A DNA stretch of 64,000 bases from Aquarana catesbeiana (Eukaryota > Chordata > Amphibia > Anura > Ranidae). The stretch is from NCBI RefSeq assembly GCF_042186555.1, contig NC_133324.1:6675758-6739757 (forward strand), read 5' to 3'. Shown in pieces: positions 36,201 to 41,356 of the stretch. The notes below the pieces were generated by a model, which had not been told where the DNA came from, did no database searches, and worked only from the letters and a program-made list of their open reading frames with translations. Every line of letters begins with the position of its first letter. Within the stretch, counting starts at the first letter, position 1. A program made the translations under genes and the position numbers.

Positions 36201-37638
36201 AGAACCTTGCAGCAAGTGCCGATCTGGCTGATGAGCAGACACAGCAGCCGGTGCAGAACCATGGGCAGCAAACAGGAAGGCCAGCAGGCCAATGTAAAAA
36301 ACTCTTGCAGATGCGGAGGCACTGCAGCAGAAACAGCAGGCAGCAAGCAGTTTTGCAAGCAGGCAGATGCAGGATCTTGAGTGGTCAGGCAGGCAAGAGT
36401 CGGTATCAGAAGGGCAGAAGAGGTGCAGAATCAGGAACCAAAGCAGAGTCAGAGCCAGGCCGGGGGTGATATTGGGTGAGCAGAGAAGGTACCAAAACAG
36501 CAGGCAGAGTCAGGTCACAAGCCAGAATCAGCAATGGGGTATCAGGAACAAGTAGGGTCAAAACAAGCTGGGAAGTACAGAATCAGACCACAAATGGTAG
36601 AAGCTGACGACCACTCAGCAATCCTCTGGTCTCTGGAGCCACTTCAAATAGGCAAGTGAGAGGCATGTATTCATGCGGGCTCACGGGCACGCACATAAAT
36701 TAGGGTACATCCGGTTGTCACTCGTTTCAATTATGTCAATTATTATGAGCATGCGCATGAGTTAGGGAATGTCTACTTGTCACTCGAGAATTTTTATGAG
36801 CATGTGCACATCTTCATGCACATCTTCGTGCACAACCATGCATGTGATTTCCCTGACAAGCTGACATTCACCAATGCTCCACTGTCAATCCTGCCTCCAT
36901 CACAGATGGCGCCGAAATCCTCAGTGCTGGTTGGTGTTGGACTGGACATGAAGGGGAGTGGTGATATCACTCCCTCAATCATGCGACAGTGTTCAGGACT
37001 AGTGATTGGCTGCTGCACCTATACACTGTCACATGGGAGGAGGCTATGCATTCCTACAATACTTGGAAGCAGCGGGTATTTTTAACAACAGCAGCAAAGG
37101 CAAAGGATCCCAATCATCCCTGTGTGACTGGGACATGTTGGTGATGACATGGTCATTGCTGGGAGTACGTGATTGACCAAGAGGTACATGATTTCCATTG
37201 GTGACTGAGCCCACCAAACTCCCACCAGTAACTGAAATACATCTTTTCACTGACTTTATTCAATGCACTAACTGGTACAAAAAATGAAGCAATCAGGAAG
37301 CCTTCCAATTGATATTGGGCGAGGAAGGAGGGGAATTTTCAGGTAGGAGGGATGTCCAGGTGTTAGCAGATATTTCTCTGGTTCCATAGTCCTGTAAAAA
37401 CTGCAGACCAATAATGCATACCATACATTCATTGAAATACTAAAGGGAAACTTTCTTAGAACTTCTGATTTTGCTTCTTTTTCAGGTTGACGGTGGTGCA
37501 GCCCTTGTGTGTGAGAGGAACGGAACCAAGATCCTGGCCGGTATTGCGTCCTCTTCCTGCTCTACATCTAAGCCTGCCATCTTCACTGATATCTCCAGCT
37601 ACAGAGACTGGATAGACCAGACTATACAAGATAACTAA
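89..37638 (+). CDS. Chymotrypsinogen-like pseudoprotease, gene A (exons 3-7, 5' end outside window)
   Basis: This is a spliced gene with exons at 89-168, 1439-1508, 14260-14440, 27324-27445 and 37486-37638. All junctions are GT/AG and the phases are compatible (2, 0, 1, 0), giving 201 codons plus TAA with no internal stop. Exon boundaries match those I know for vertebrate chymotrypsinogen. The conserved HFC, WVVT, NDIAL, CKK-WGTK and SSCM segments are visible. Catalytic residues are lost: His57 is Arg (CGC, 155-157), Ser195 is Gly (GGT, 37492-37494) and Gly193 is Val. Asp102 (14302-14304) is kept. Trp141 is Ala, and the SWG strand at 214-216 is lost to a short gap. Cysteines 42, 58, 136, 168, 182, 191, 201 and 220 remain, but Cys122 is replaced. 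An active chymotrypsin would be a secreted pancreatic digestive enzyme. This product should fold similarly but cannot work as a serine protease. The intact frame argues against simple decay, but expression is unproven. Confidence 0.88.
244..535 (+). repeat. 64-bp minisatellite, gene A intron 3 (about 5 copies)
   Basis: Tandem units start at about 244, 308, 372, 434 and 498. Each contains GAGCCTCTGGTTTATAGACC and a segment like TAGAACCATTTATCCAACTG. The same unit fills the matching intron of gene B. Confidence 0.93.
520..1230 (+). repeat. Unclassified interspersed repeat split by a MITE
   Basis: Bases 520-599 and 1106-1230 form one repeat. An inverted copy lacking the MITE lies at 63765-63985 and shares CATAGTATATA, GCGCACAC/GTGTGCGC, GGCGACGC and the block around GTGCTAGAATTATTGCTCTC. 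Confidence 0.7.
600..1105 (+). mobile_element. Tc1/mariner-type MITE (506 bp)
   Basis: The terminal inverted repeats are CAGTGGAACCTTGGATTACG at the left and its near complement ending in CAAGGTTCCACTG at the right. The right flank begins TA and the left flank is TG. The copy without insertion at 63765-63985 has TA there, which supports a TA target with one mutated side. A GGCGCC..GGCGCC inverted core surrounds the centre. There is no coding capacity. Confidence 0.7.
1439..1508 (+). CDS. Gene A exon 4
   Basis: This 70-nt exon lies between a TTCTCTTCCATCCAG acceptor and a GTAGGT donor. Joined in phase 2 to exon 3, it reads TPSSVV...FFGIQRKSLRNAR, which aligns with the chymotrypsin segment ending in LKIAK. 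It ends in phase 0, as this intron does in other chymotrypsinogens. It was too short to stand out as an open frame and was recognised from splice sites, phase and similarity. Confidence 0.82.
1774..2207 (+). mobile_element. PIF/Harbinger-type palindromic MITE, copy 1
   Basis: The ends are TGCCCCGTACACACGGTCGG and its complement. The flanks are TTA (1771-1773) and GTA (2208-2210), consistent with a degenerate 3-bp TTA duplication. Internal TCCGACAAC and GGAAAATCCGA motifs recur in both orientations, so the element is close to one long hairpin. Confidence 0.75.
2247..3414 (+). mobile_element. hAT-type MITE carrying a 21-bp minisatellite
   Basis: The ends CAGGGGCGTAACTA and TAGTTACGCCCCTG are perfect inverted repeats. 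The element is flanked by an exact 8-bp duplication, TATATACC (2239-2246 and 3415-3422), diagnostic of hAT transposition. The interior is mostly minisatellite, with no transposase. Confidence 0.9.
2463..3325 (+). repeat. 21-bp minisatellite (about 40 copies)
   Basis: The unit is close to CACAGGTCACGCTGTATGGG plus one G, with a TGCATTGGG variant. Because 21 is a multiple of three, all six frames stay open for hundreds of codons. These frames are not genes. Confidence 0.96.
3415..4292 (+). mobile_element. Non-autonomous DNA element with TATACTYGAGTATAAGCCG ends
   Basis: Inverted ends resemble ATATACTTGAGTATAAG at the left and CTTATACTGGAGTATAT at the right, with internal copies of ACTCGAGTATAAGCC. 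It contains a CTCATGCCT minisatellite (about 3598-4017) and an internal palindrome (4020-4157) with arms GTAACCAAGCGCCGCCTCCT and its complement. A relative in the opposite orientation lies at 18047-18856. The superfamily is not determined. Confidence 0.72.
3598..4017 (+). repeat. CTCATGCCT / CTCTGCCTCATGC minisatellite
   Basis: Short units (9-bp CTCATGCCT alternating with CTCAACCT, CTCTGC and CTCAGC variants) repeat without interruption. The three open forward frames here come from the repeat. Confidence 0.93.
4304..4352 (+). repeat. (TTTTC)n microsatellite
   Basis: An uninterrupted pyrimidine pentamer repeat follows the preceding element. Confidence 0.9.
4438..4864 (+). mobile_element. PIF/Harbinger-type MITE, divergent copy
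   Basis: The ends CGCATACACACGACCG and ACCGTGTGTACGCGGCA are related to those at 1774-2207. TTA follows the right end and TAA precedes the left. Internal CCGTCGGAA/TTCCGATGG motifs alternate in orientation. Confidence 0.6.
4985..5550 (+). repeat. Unclassified repeat fragments with a 25-bp minisatellite
   Basis: A GGCCGGGTTCACACTATTTG segment is followed by a block beginning GGGCTGGTGCAAGGATTTTT. About nine units of CAGCCTCACCAGCGCCCAAC plus AAATG then run from about 5326 to 5545. No coding evidence. Confidence 0.7.
5550..5930 (+). repeat. AT-rich TTCGG-type repeat and (TA/TG)n microsatellite
   Basis: The segment AAAATCCGAAAATTTGAAAA through AACGAATGCCGCATCTAAAC belongs to a family also seen at 13420-13850, 20455-20799 and 21206-21840. 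It is followed by a TATATG/TGTATA tract at 5818-5930. Confidence 0.8.
6504..7631 (+). CDS. LINE ORF1 protein (L1 ORF1p / Transposase_22-like)
   Basis: An intact 375-codon frame. The first 110 residues are polar and low complexity. Residues about 111-186 form a coiled coil (heptads through KKEIATVRVDIGHVLKRVEK and RLEEHERRLES). The ENRSRRKNLRIKGLPE motif then opens the RRM-like domain (about 187-285), with RDVIVKFHYEEEKVKIL, followed by a C-terminal domain with RRRLLKPLTGLL. This order is typical of L1 ORF1p, the trimeric RNA-binding chaperone of the retrotransposition particle. The start at 6504 is the first ATG giving full length. ORF2 follows after about 370 bases in another frame. No stop or shift is seen, so this half could still be translated. 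Confidence 0.88.
   Translation: MRGKATKGSKGTISAPSPGGIQRYMSTEDSMLEEPQGSPRLGVSSLPGINKQRGASEENKSKSARARISGSQQMFGPETQEGPYGRTEEEDTAGGNKPPLQLTQEEVPYIREMLAELLLKLETSLKKEIATVRVDIGHVLKRVEKTEDRLEEHERRLESMNMQIRDMQRANRSLLYKLEDQENRSRRKNLRIKGLPEKFGKEELAPVLQQLLNPLLDREITAPLEVDRAHRVARYPRNTSESPRDVIVKFHYEEEKVKILGKLRHQPGLSIEGAEIQVYSDLSAETLTRRRLLKPLTGLLKTTEIAYQWGFPACLIGKRNGRTAVLRFPEDLEDFCRKLDIAPPRIPGWGVEETAAPARDTIGRREGRGTMVNVS
11126..12407 (+). mobile_element. TTAA-flanked MITE (piggyBac-like), inserted in LINE ORF2
   Basis: Short inverted ends CCACTTC and GAAGTGG are flanked by TTAA at 11122-11125 and 12408-12411. The interior has a GC-rich left half with palindromic blocks (TGACGTCATATGACGTCC region, GTGTGTCAGTCTGACACACC), then a CAGTGCCCATCAGTGCCACC-type minisatellite (about 11705-12120). 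A right part with GTGATCAAATACCGCCAAAA and AAGAAAGCTCTATTTGTGGG is shared by related elements at 28381, 29780 and 40161. No transposase. Confidence 0.88.
11705..12120 (+). repeat. Degenerate minisatellite (GTGCCCATCAGTGCCACC)
   Basis: Irregular 10- to 30-bp units of CAGTGCC, CATCAGTGCC and ACCTATGAGT lie inside the TTAA MITE. Overlapping proline/serine/cysteine-rich open frames result from the repeat. Confidence 0.9.
13370..13850 (+). repeat. AT-rich TTCGG-type repeat
   Basis: It shares TTTAGATGCGTCATTCATTA, TTCGGATAATTCGTAACTTC and repeated TTTTCGAATTTT motifs with 5550-5800 and 21206-21540, in the opposite orientation to the first. Non-coding. Confidence 0.8.
14260..14440 (+). CDS. Gene A exon 5 (Asp102 region)
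   Basis: This exon of 181 nt runs from after a CTTTTCTAG acceptor to a GTAAGG donor. It encodes VFEHPEYNS, then TNDIALIKLSSPL with the catalytic-triad Asp102 at 14302-14304, and ends near DNCITTKAGYATDS. Cys136 is kept. Cys122 (normally in VSAVCLP) is not present, and the normal GWG at 140-142 reads KAG. The exon ends in phase 1. Confidence 0.92.
14749..15018 (+). repeat. 18-bp minisatellite (TGATGATGTCACTGTTATT-type)
   Basis: About 15 imperfect units of TTTGATGATGTCACTGTTA, some with TTCTTTT in place of TTATT, start shortly after gene A exon 5. Confidence 0.9.
15263..17240 (+). mobile_element. TTAA MITE relative (CCACTTCTAGACCGCC end), split by hAT
   Basis: TTAA at 15259-15262 is followed by CCACTTCTAGACCGCCCACC. 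The sequence stops at 15373, where a hAT element is inserted, and resumes at 16890 to about 17240. A matching end in reverse orientation is at about 31285-31307 (GGCGGTCAGGCAAGTGGTTAA region). The right boundary was not found. Confidence 0.55.
15374..16889 (+). mobile_element. hAT (Ac-like) non-autonomous element, 1.5 kb
   Basis: The ends are TAGGGATGAGCTGAACACC and GAAGCTCATCCCTA. An exact 8-bp duplication GCAGGCGG lies at 15366-15373 and 16890-16897. TAGGGATGA-type termini resemble maize Ac. The interior holds CATACCAGACC/GGTCTGGTATGG blocks and matches one arm of the foldback element at 22838-25805. It appears to be an internally deleted version of that palindrome. Confidence 0.9.
17263..17606 (+). 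mobile_element. MITE with CCTTTCACACTGGGGC ends
   Basis: CCCCTTTCACACTGGGGCAG at the left is complementary to CCCCAGTGTGAAAGGGC at the right. Internal GCTTTCACACTGAAGCGG-type motifs repeat in both orientations. No coding capacity; superfamily unknown. Confidence 0.75.
18047..18856 (-). mobile_element. TATAAGCCGAG-type element, second copy, with minisatellite
   Basis: The left end has ATATACTTGAGTATAAGCC and the right end CCTATACACAAGTATATACG, as in the relative at 3415-4292 but inverted. Inner arms around GTACGGCTGC (18180-18200 and 18431-18445) and GCGGGAGACACCC form a hairpin, followed by a 21-bp GAGGCTGCAGATGGGCACAG-plus-T minisatellite (18440-18725). It sits within the antisense L1 reverse transcriptase. 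Confidence 0.78.
18440..18725 (+). repeat. 21-bp minisatellite (GAGGCTGCAGATGGGCACAG)
   Basis: About 13 units of 21 bp. The cysteine/serine-rich and LQMGTVR-type open frames on both strands come from this period. Confidence 0.93.
19210..19642 (+). mobile_element. PIF/Harbinger-type palindromic MITE, copy 2
   Basis: The ends TGCCCCGTACACACGGTCGG and CCGTGTGTACGGGGCA are flanked by perfect TTA duplications (19207-19209 and 19643-19645). It is close to the copy at 1774-2207 along its whole length and is inserted in the antisense L1 fragment. Confidence 0.88.
20235..20440 (+). repeat. Imperfect palindrome with poly-A/poly-T arms
   Basis: CATCCATCTTCAATCACGCT (20271-20290) is complementary to AGCGTGATTGAAGATGGATG (20345-20364), flanked by A- and T-runs. 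It looks like another foldback repeat. Confidence 0.75.
20455..21840 (+). repeat. AT-rich TTCGG-type repeat, split by a MITE
   Basis: Runs of AAATTCGGAAATTCGG and GAATGTACGAATTTACG motifs lie on both sides of the Harbinger MITE at 20800-21205. Bases 21230-21480 contain an inverted duplicate of the segment around TTATCCGAAATAACGAATGC. Confidence 0.8.
20800..21205 (+). mobile_element. PIF/Harbinger-type MITE, divergent copy with clean target site
   Basis: The ends are TGCAACGTACACACGACCGG and CCGGTCGTGTGTACACGTCA, flanked by TAA (20797-20799 and 21206-21208). The host repeat is present unoccupied at 21405-21430 (complement), which confirms the 3-bp TAA duplication. Confidence 0.85.
21858..22256 (+). 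mobile_element. Fragment related to the hAT foldback family
   Basis: It shares CCCATGTTGAGGGCACGTGG, TGGTTCAGGAGGGGGCAG and CCTGCCAGGTTGCGTGCTC with both arms of 22838-25805. The final TTCTTAAATCTGTCATAGGG segment is repeated inverted at 26399-26426. Confidence 0.7.
22382..26277 (+). mobile_element. hAT (Charlie-like ends) MITE, split by a second hAT
   Basis: The ends CAGTGGTTCTCAACC and GGTTGAGAACTACTG are inverted and flanked by an exact 8-bp duplication GTCTACAC (22374-22381 and 26278-26285). Its own sequence is about 920 bp (22382-22837 plus 25814-26277). The rest is the nested foldback element. Confidence 0.9.
22838..25805 (+). mobile_element. hAT (Ac-like) giant foldback element, 2.97 kb
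   Basis: The element begins TAGGGATGAGCTTCGAG and ends with GGCTCATCCCTA. An exact 8-bp duplication ATCAAGAT lies at 22830-22837 and 25806-25813. Most of the element is one inverted repeat with arms of roughly 1.4 kb meeting near 24345 (GACGGGACTTCCCTGTG against CACAGGGAAGTCCCGTC). Each arm carries a TTATTTAAGAACTGTCAGAC block and a KKMKKRR-rich open frame that I read as low-complexity repeat DNA. No transposase. Confidence 0.9.
26434..27130 (+). repeat. Purine-rich (A/G) tract
   Basis: From about 26520 to 27120 the plus strand is overwhelmingly A and G. The minus-strand frames full of Phe, Ser, Leu and Pro result from this composition. No gene signal. Confidence 0.8.
27324..27445 (+). CDS. 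Gene A exon 6
   Basis: This exon of 122 nt lies between a TTCTCTCGACAG acceptor and a GTATGA donor. It encodes the segment with EVTVPILTSDECKKLWGTK and TICTDVSSCM. Cys168, Cys182 and Cys191 are present, as are Ser189-Ser190, which form the base of the chymotrypsin S1 pocket. It ends in phase 0 at Met192, exactly where the chymotrypsin gene splits before the GDSGG motif. Confidence 0.92.
27765..27870 (+). mobile_element. L2-like LINE fragment
   Basis: A short stretch reads YTDDTQIYLSTLL, the reverse transcriptase active-site region of L2/CR1-type LINEs. It matches the LYANDTQIYLSTP region near 53330-53370. Confidence 0.65.
28381..29291 (+). mobile_element. TTAA MITE (CCGCTTGCCGACC end)
   Basis: TTAA at 28377-28380 and 29292-29295 flanks CCGCTTGCCGACCAGCC and GGGGCTGAAGTGG. 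The right third (ATCAAATACCACCAAAAGAA, GGTACAACGTCGCACGACCG) is shared with 11126-12407, while the left part is different. Confidence 0.85.
29780..30990 (+). mobile_element. TTAA MITE, close relative of the copy in the LINE
   Basis: TTAA lies at 29776-29779 and 30991-30994. The left end CCACTTCCCGCCCGGCC, the TCATATGACGTCCAGCAGGA block, the GTGCCCATCAGTGCC minisatellite (about 30330-30720) and the right end correspond block by block to 11126-12407. Confidence 0.88.
30995..31307 (-). mobile_element. Partial TTAA MITE end
   Basis: GGCGGTCAGGCAAGTGG followed by TTAA (31304-31307) is the complement of the end seen at 15259-15290. The other boundary abuts the TTAA of the preceding MITE. Confidence 0.5.
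31790..34730 (+). repeat. AT-rich GAATTTCG / TTCTATTCT repeat domain (about 2.9 kb)
   Basis: Contents are a 39-bp tandem repeat (about 32010-32200, AAATTCGAAAAAATTCTACC unit, 5 copies), then inverted pairs of TATTCTGTTCTATTGTTTTT and its complement around (TA)n loops (32590-32635, 32845-32862, 33228-33290), then long TTTTATTTTCTATTCTATTC tracts. It starts and ends with TTCGTTTCG-type blocks. Non-coding. Confidence 0.88.
32010..32200 (+). repeat. 39-bp tandem repeat
   Basis: Five near-identical copies of a unit containing TACCACATTCGAAAAAAACT then GTCAAATTCGAAAAAATTC. Because 39 is divisible by three, long frames stay open on both strands. Confidence 0.92.
34960..36700 (+). repeat. Unclassified repeats
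   Basis: This interval holds a motif resembling a hammerhead core (35500-35535) and a CAG/GCAGGC-rich section (36190-36560) that looks like a non-coding retroelement region. I could not assign a family. Confidence 0.4.
35500..35535 (+). ncRNA. Hammerhead-like core motif (candidate)
   Basis: CTGATGA is followed by a possible hairpin (CGCAC loop GTGCG) and GAAAC then GCATTGAGG. This order, CUGANGA then stem II then GAAA, is the hammerhead ribozyme core. The junction is not perfect. Similar degenerate motifs occur elsewhere in the window. Confidence 0.35.
37486..37638 (+). CDS. Gene A last exon (Ser195 region) and stop
   Basis: The acceptor is TTGCTTCTTTTTCAG. The exon opens with VDGGAALVC where active enzymes have GDSGGPLVC, so Gly193 is Val, Ser195 is Gly and Pro198 is Ala, while Asp194 is kept. 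It continues with LAGIASSSCSTSKPAIFTDI and the C-terminal helix YRDWIDQTIQDN, then TAA. Relative to bovine chymotrypsin about three residues are missing around Trp215-Gly216. Confidence 0.92.
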   Translation, partial: VDGGAALVCERNGTKILAGIASSSCSTSKPAIFTDISSYRDWIDQTIQDN

Positions 37639-37665
37639 ATATGGTTTAATCCATGTCTGATAGTC

Positions 37666-37671
37666 AATAAA
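37666..37671 (+). promoter_or_regulatory. Polyadenylation signal AATAAA of gene A
   Basis: A canonical AATAAA lies 28 bases after the gene A stop codon, in a short 3' UTR. Pancreatic protease transcripts typically have very short 3' UTRs. Its preservation supports a transcribable gene. Confidence 0.75.
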
Positions 37672-37975
37672 GTGACATTGCATTGAAAGATCTCTGTGGA
37701 TTTTCTGAATCGCGTTCATACATTCACAAAGAACACATTCAACGAATTGGGTAAATGAGATGTTATGAGATGTTGGCTTTATGTTGAGGCAGTGACCAGG
37801 GTGCAAGTCTCCATGTTCTGTTTGTTTAATTGTCTTGTATCTGATAGTAAATGACAGCTGAAGGGAGACACACAAATGGGGCCGGCCCAAATATCTACTA
37901 TGCAAGAACAAAAAATGTGCCACAGTCTCCCTAAATGGGTACGTTTCTAGAGTCTCCACTATTAACCACTTGTTT

Positions 37976-39070
37976 ACTGGGCACCTAAACCCACCCCCCA
38001 CCCCCGCCCAGACCAATTTTCAGCTCTGGGTTTTTTACTTTTTGTTAAAAAAAATTTAAAAAGACCGAAAATTTTTTTTTTTAAATACCAAACCTTTTTA
38101 TATTTTGTTATTCAATTTTGCAAACAGGTAATTTTTCTCCTTCATTGATGTATGCTGATGAAGCTACACTGATGGGCACTGATAGGCTGCACTGATGGGC
38201 ACCGATAGGCTGCATTGATGGGCACTGATAAGGCAACACTGATGGGCACTGATAAGGCAACACTGATGGGCACTGATAAGGTGGCACTGATGGGCACTAA
38301 TAGGCGGAATTGGTGGGTACTGATGAGGTGGCATTGGTGGGCACTGATAGGTGGCATTGGTGGGCACTCACAGGTGGCACTGATGGCTTGCACTGACGGG
38401 TTTCACTGATGGGCGGCACTGAAGGGTATTGATAGATGGCACTGAAGGGCACTAATAGGTGGCACTGATAGGTGGCACTGATAGCTGGCACTGATGGACA
38501 CTGATGGGTGGCAGTGATGGGCACTTATCAGCACTGGTAGTTGACACTGATAGGCAGCACTGCTAGGTGGCACTGATGAGGCACTTAATGGCACCACTGG
38601 TGGGTATTGATAGGTGGCACTCATAGGCATTGATAGGTGGCACTTATTACTGGCACTGATGTACTGGTGGACACTGATTGGTGGGCACTGATTCATGGTG
38701 CTGGCAGGTGGTACTGGTGGGCACATATGAAGCGGCTTCACCTCTTCCTCTTCGGGACCGATGACCCTTCAACAGAAGCCAGTGATCGGCTTTTTTCTCC
38801 TCATGCTGTCAGCGTGAGAAGAAAAAAAAAACAATTACCTATCTTCTGTTTACATCACGTGATCATCTGTCATTGGCTGACAGCTGATCACGTGGTAAGG
38901 GGTCGGGATCGACCCCTTACTCCGATCTGTGATCACCCGATTCTTACTGACTCGGGTGATCACAACGCGCGCCGCACGCGCCATTCAGGGGGGTGTGGCG
39001 AGCATGCAAAGGGGAGGACGTCTATTGACGGCCTCCCGGTGGAGCAGATCCGTGCTGTGCACCCCATGGA
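37976..39070 (-). mobile_element. TTAA MITE relative, reverse orientation, with minisatellite
   Basis: TTAA at 37972-37975 is followed by CCACTTGTTTACTGGGCACC and CAGACCAATTTTCAGC, the complement of the right end of 11126-12407. A GGCACTGATGGGCACTGATA minisatellite (38145-38720) follows, then GC-rich sequence with a GTGATCACG palindrome. The far end was not located. Confidence 0.65.
38145..38720 (+). repeat. Degenerate GGCACTGATGGGCACTGATA minisatellite
   Basis: Units of about 10-28 bp, complementary to the minisatellites inside the other TTAA MITEs. The open frames on both strands are repeat artefacts. Confidence 0.88.
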
Positions 39071-39714
39071 ATGAATATGCCTGGAGTGCGGCCTTTCCCC
39101 CTTTTTATAATCTGTTGCAGACTGAGGACACCTGGAGCAGGTAAAATCTCTGGATTGAAGGTGAATATTGCAGCAAAGCTGGTTTTCTTTTATTGGTGGA
39201 TTTAATTTTTTACTATCTTTAAATAAACACATAAAACACAAATGGGAAAGCATTGTAACAGCAATAAAAGCTACAGTAGGTCTGTCATAGAAATGAATGA
39301 GCTTATGTCTAAACCAAAACAGCAGATTTATAAGAGGTGGACCAAATACCAAAAACATGTCATCATTATATCATTATCCATATGATTGTATGGAGCCGAT
39401 TCAGTCTCTCCTACAAAGGTGTCCTACAAGTCCCGGACTGTGTGTAGGGTTCTGCCGCCATGTTCTCCAGAGGAGAAGTCTACTTTTCTATGAGGGTGAA
39501 GAAGGTAGAAATCTATTTCATACTTCAGACTACTTTATAAAGGTTTGTGAGACAGGTGGAATCCGTATTCAAGCCTGTACTAGGATCTACAACGTGGGTG
39601 CTCTGGCTCTCTGATGTTCTCCGACCATCAAACACAAGCATCACCTAATAGTAGAGCCGGCAACTCCTCAGTCCATGCAAATTTCTTTATTGATAGATGG
39701 TAGTGAGTAAAAAA

Positions 39715-39805
39715 GCCAGGGGCTTATGTGTTTTGGCTGAAAGCCTTGATCACCGCACCTGTGCCGTGATCAAGGCTTTTAGCTGAAATGCGTAAGCCCC
39801 TGTCC
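39715..39805. repeat. Inverted pair of Penelope/hammerhead-like tail motifs
   Basis: GGCTGAAAGCCTTGATCACC and GTGATCAAGGCTTTTAGCTG face each other around 39760, each followed outward by a CAAAACACATAAGC or AAATGCGTAAGC segment. Confidence 0.5.
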
Positions 39806-40160
39806 TGTATAGATTGGTTCTCACTTAATAATAATAAACCTTTTAATTGCCTATTTTTTGTACTAATAAAATATATTTTTATATATAAAATCTCTGTTTC
39901 CAATGTGTTTGCACCCAAAAATCCCCCCCCCCCAAAAAAACCTCTCTGTATCTATTGAATATTCAGGGATGTTGGCGCCTTTTTTGAATTTGCACAAATC
40001 CATATCACCCCCCTCCCTTCTGAATGTACCCAAGTTGAGAGCTGCTTGATGAATCCTATGCCTCCTACACGTCCGATAAGGGTATTGATGGATGGAGAAA
40101 CCTGTAGTTCCACTTTGGAGCTTTTAGACACTGAGCTGATGTCTAAATGTGTCAAGTTAA

Positions 40161-41128
40161 CTGCTTCCCGACCAGCCACCGCAGTTATACTGTGGCAGGT
40201 TGGCTCCCTTGGGTGAGCCGTTGTAGCTGTACATCGGCCGCTTTAAGACCACTGCTCCCGCAGCTCGACGACTGAGCTGATACGCGTGCCCTGCGGTCGC
40301 GATGTCCGCAGGTCACCCATGATCGCTCCACACAAAGACAAAACGGAGGTCTGTCAATGTAAATAGACAGATCTCCATTATGTCAGGGGTGAGTAGGCTG
40401 ATCTGTTGTTCCTATTGCTTAGGAACAACAATCTCCCCCCCCCAGGCAGTCCCATCCCCCCACAGTTAGAAACACTCCCTAGGACACACATTTAACCCCT
40501 TTATCGCCTCCTAGTGTTAACCCCTTCCCTGCCAATGACATTTATACAGTAATCAGTGGCTATTTTTAGCTCTGATCGCTGTATAAATGTCAATGGTCCC
40601 AAAATAGTGTCAAAAGTGTCCGATCTGTCCGCCGCAATATTGCAGTCCTGCTAAAAATTGCAGATCTCCGCCATTACTAGTAAAAAAAAAATAATAATAA
40701 TAAAAATGACATAAATCTATCCCCTATTTTTTAGACGCTATAACTTTTGCGCAAACCAATCAATTAACGCTTATTGCGATTTTTTTACCAAAAATATGTA
40801 GAAGAATACATATCGGCCTAAACTGAGGAAAAAAATTGTCTTTAAAAAAATGTGGGGGGGGATATTTATTATAGCAAAAGGTAAAAAATATAGTTTTTTT
40901 TTTTTTACATAATTGTCGCTCTTTCTTTTGTTTATAGCTCAAAAAATAAAAACCGTAGAGGTGATCAAATACCACCAAAAGAAAGCTCTATTTGTGGGAA
41001 AAAAAGGACGTCAATTTTGTTTGGGTACAGCATCGCACGACCGCGCAATTGTCAGTTAAAATGTCGAAGTGCCATATCGCAAAAAATGGCCTGGTAATTT
41101 GGGGCCAAATCTTGCGGGGCTGACGTGT
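40161..41128 (+). mobile_element. TTAA MITE (CTGCTTCCCGACC end)
   Basis: TTAA lies at 40157-40160 and 41129-41132. Left part TATACTGTGGCAGGTTGGC and middle CCGATCTGTCCGCC resemble 28381-29291. The right third ATCAAATACCACCAAAAGAA is shared by the whole group. Confidence 0.8.
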
Positions 41129-41356
41129 TTAAAGGGGTTGTAAAGGTAGAAGGTACATTCTATGCATTAAGATAATAAGCCTTCTGTGTGTAACAGCCAC
41201 CTTCAGCCCCCCTAAAACTTAGTTGATATGTTTGAAAACTGTTGATCTCCTTTATGGTTTTTCCCAACGCATTTCAGGATTTCGGTGTTGATCCTTTCAT
41301 CAGGGACATTAGGCAAATAACAAACTATAATAAAAGTCTTCTTAGTATATGAAAAC

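Larger units (their letters stand above)
27446..37485 (+). other. Gene A intron 6 (10.0 kb)
   Basis: This intron runs from GTATGA to CTTTTTCAG. It holds an L2 fragment, two complete TTAA MITEs, the AT-rich TTCTATTCT domain and unclassified repeats. I recognise nothing in 27450-27760, 29300-29770 or 37090-37480. Confidence 0.75.

Noticed and set aside
35245..36469. Several medium frames (104-141 codons) on both strands
   Set aside because: No recognisable domain, frames overlap on opposite strands, and the region looks repetitive.
37456..38016. 186-codon minus-strand frame overlapping the last exon of gene A
   Set aside because: It is antisense to a well-supported exon and 3' UTR with no similarity of its own.
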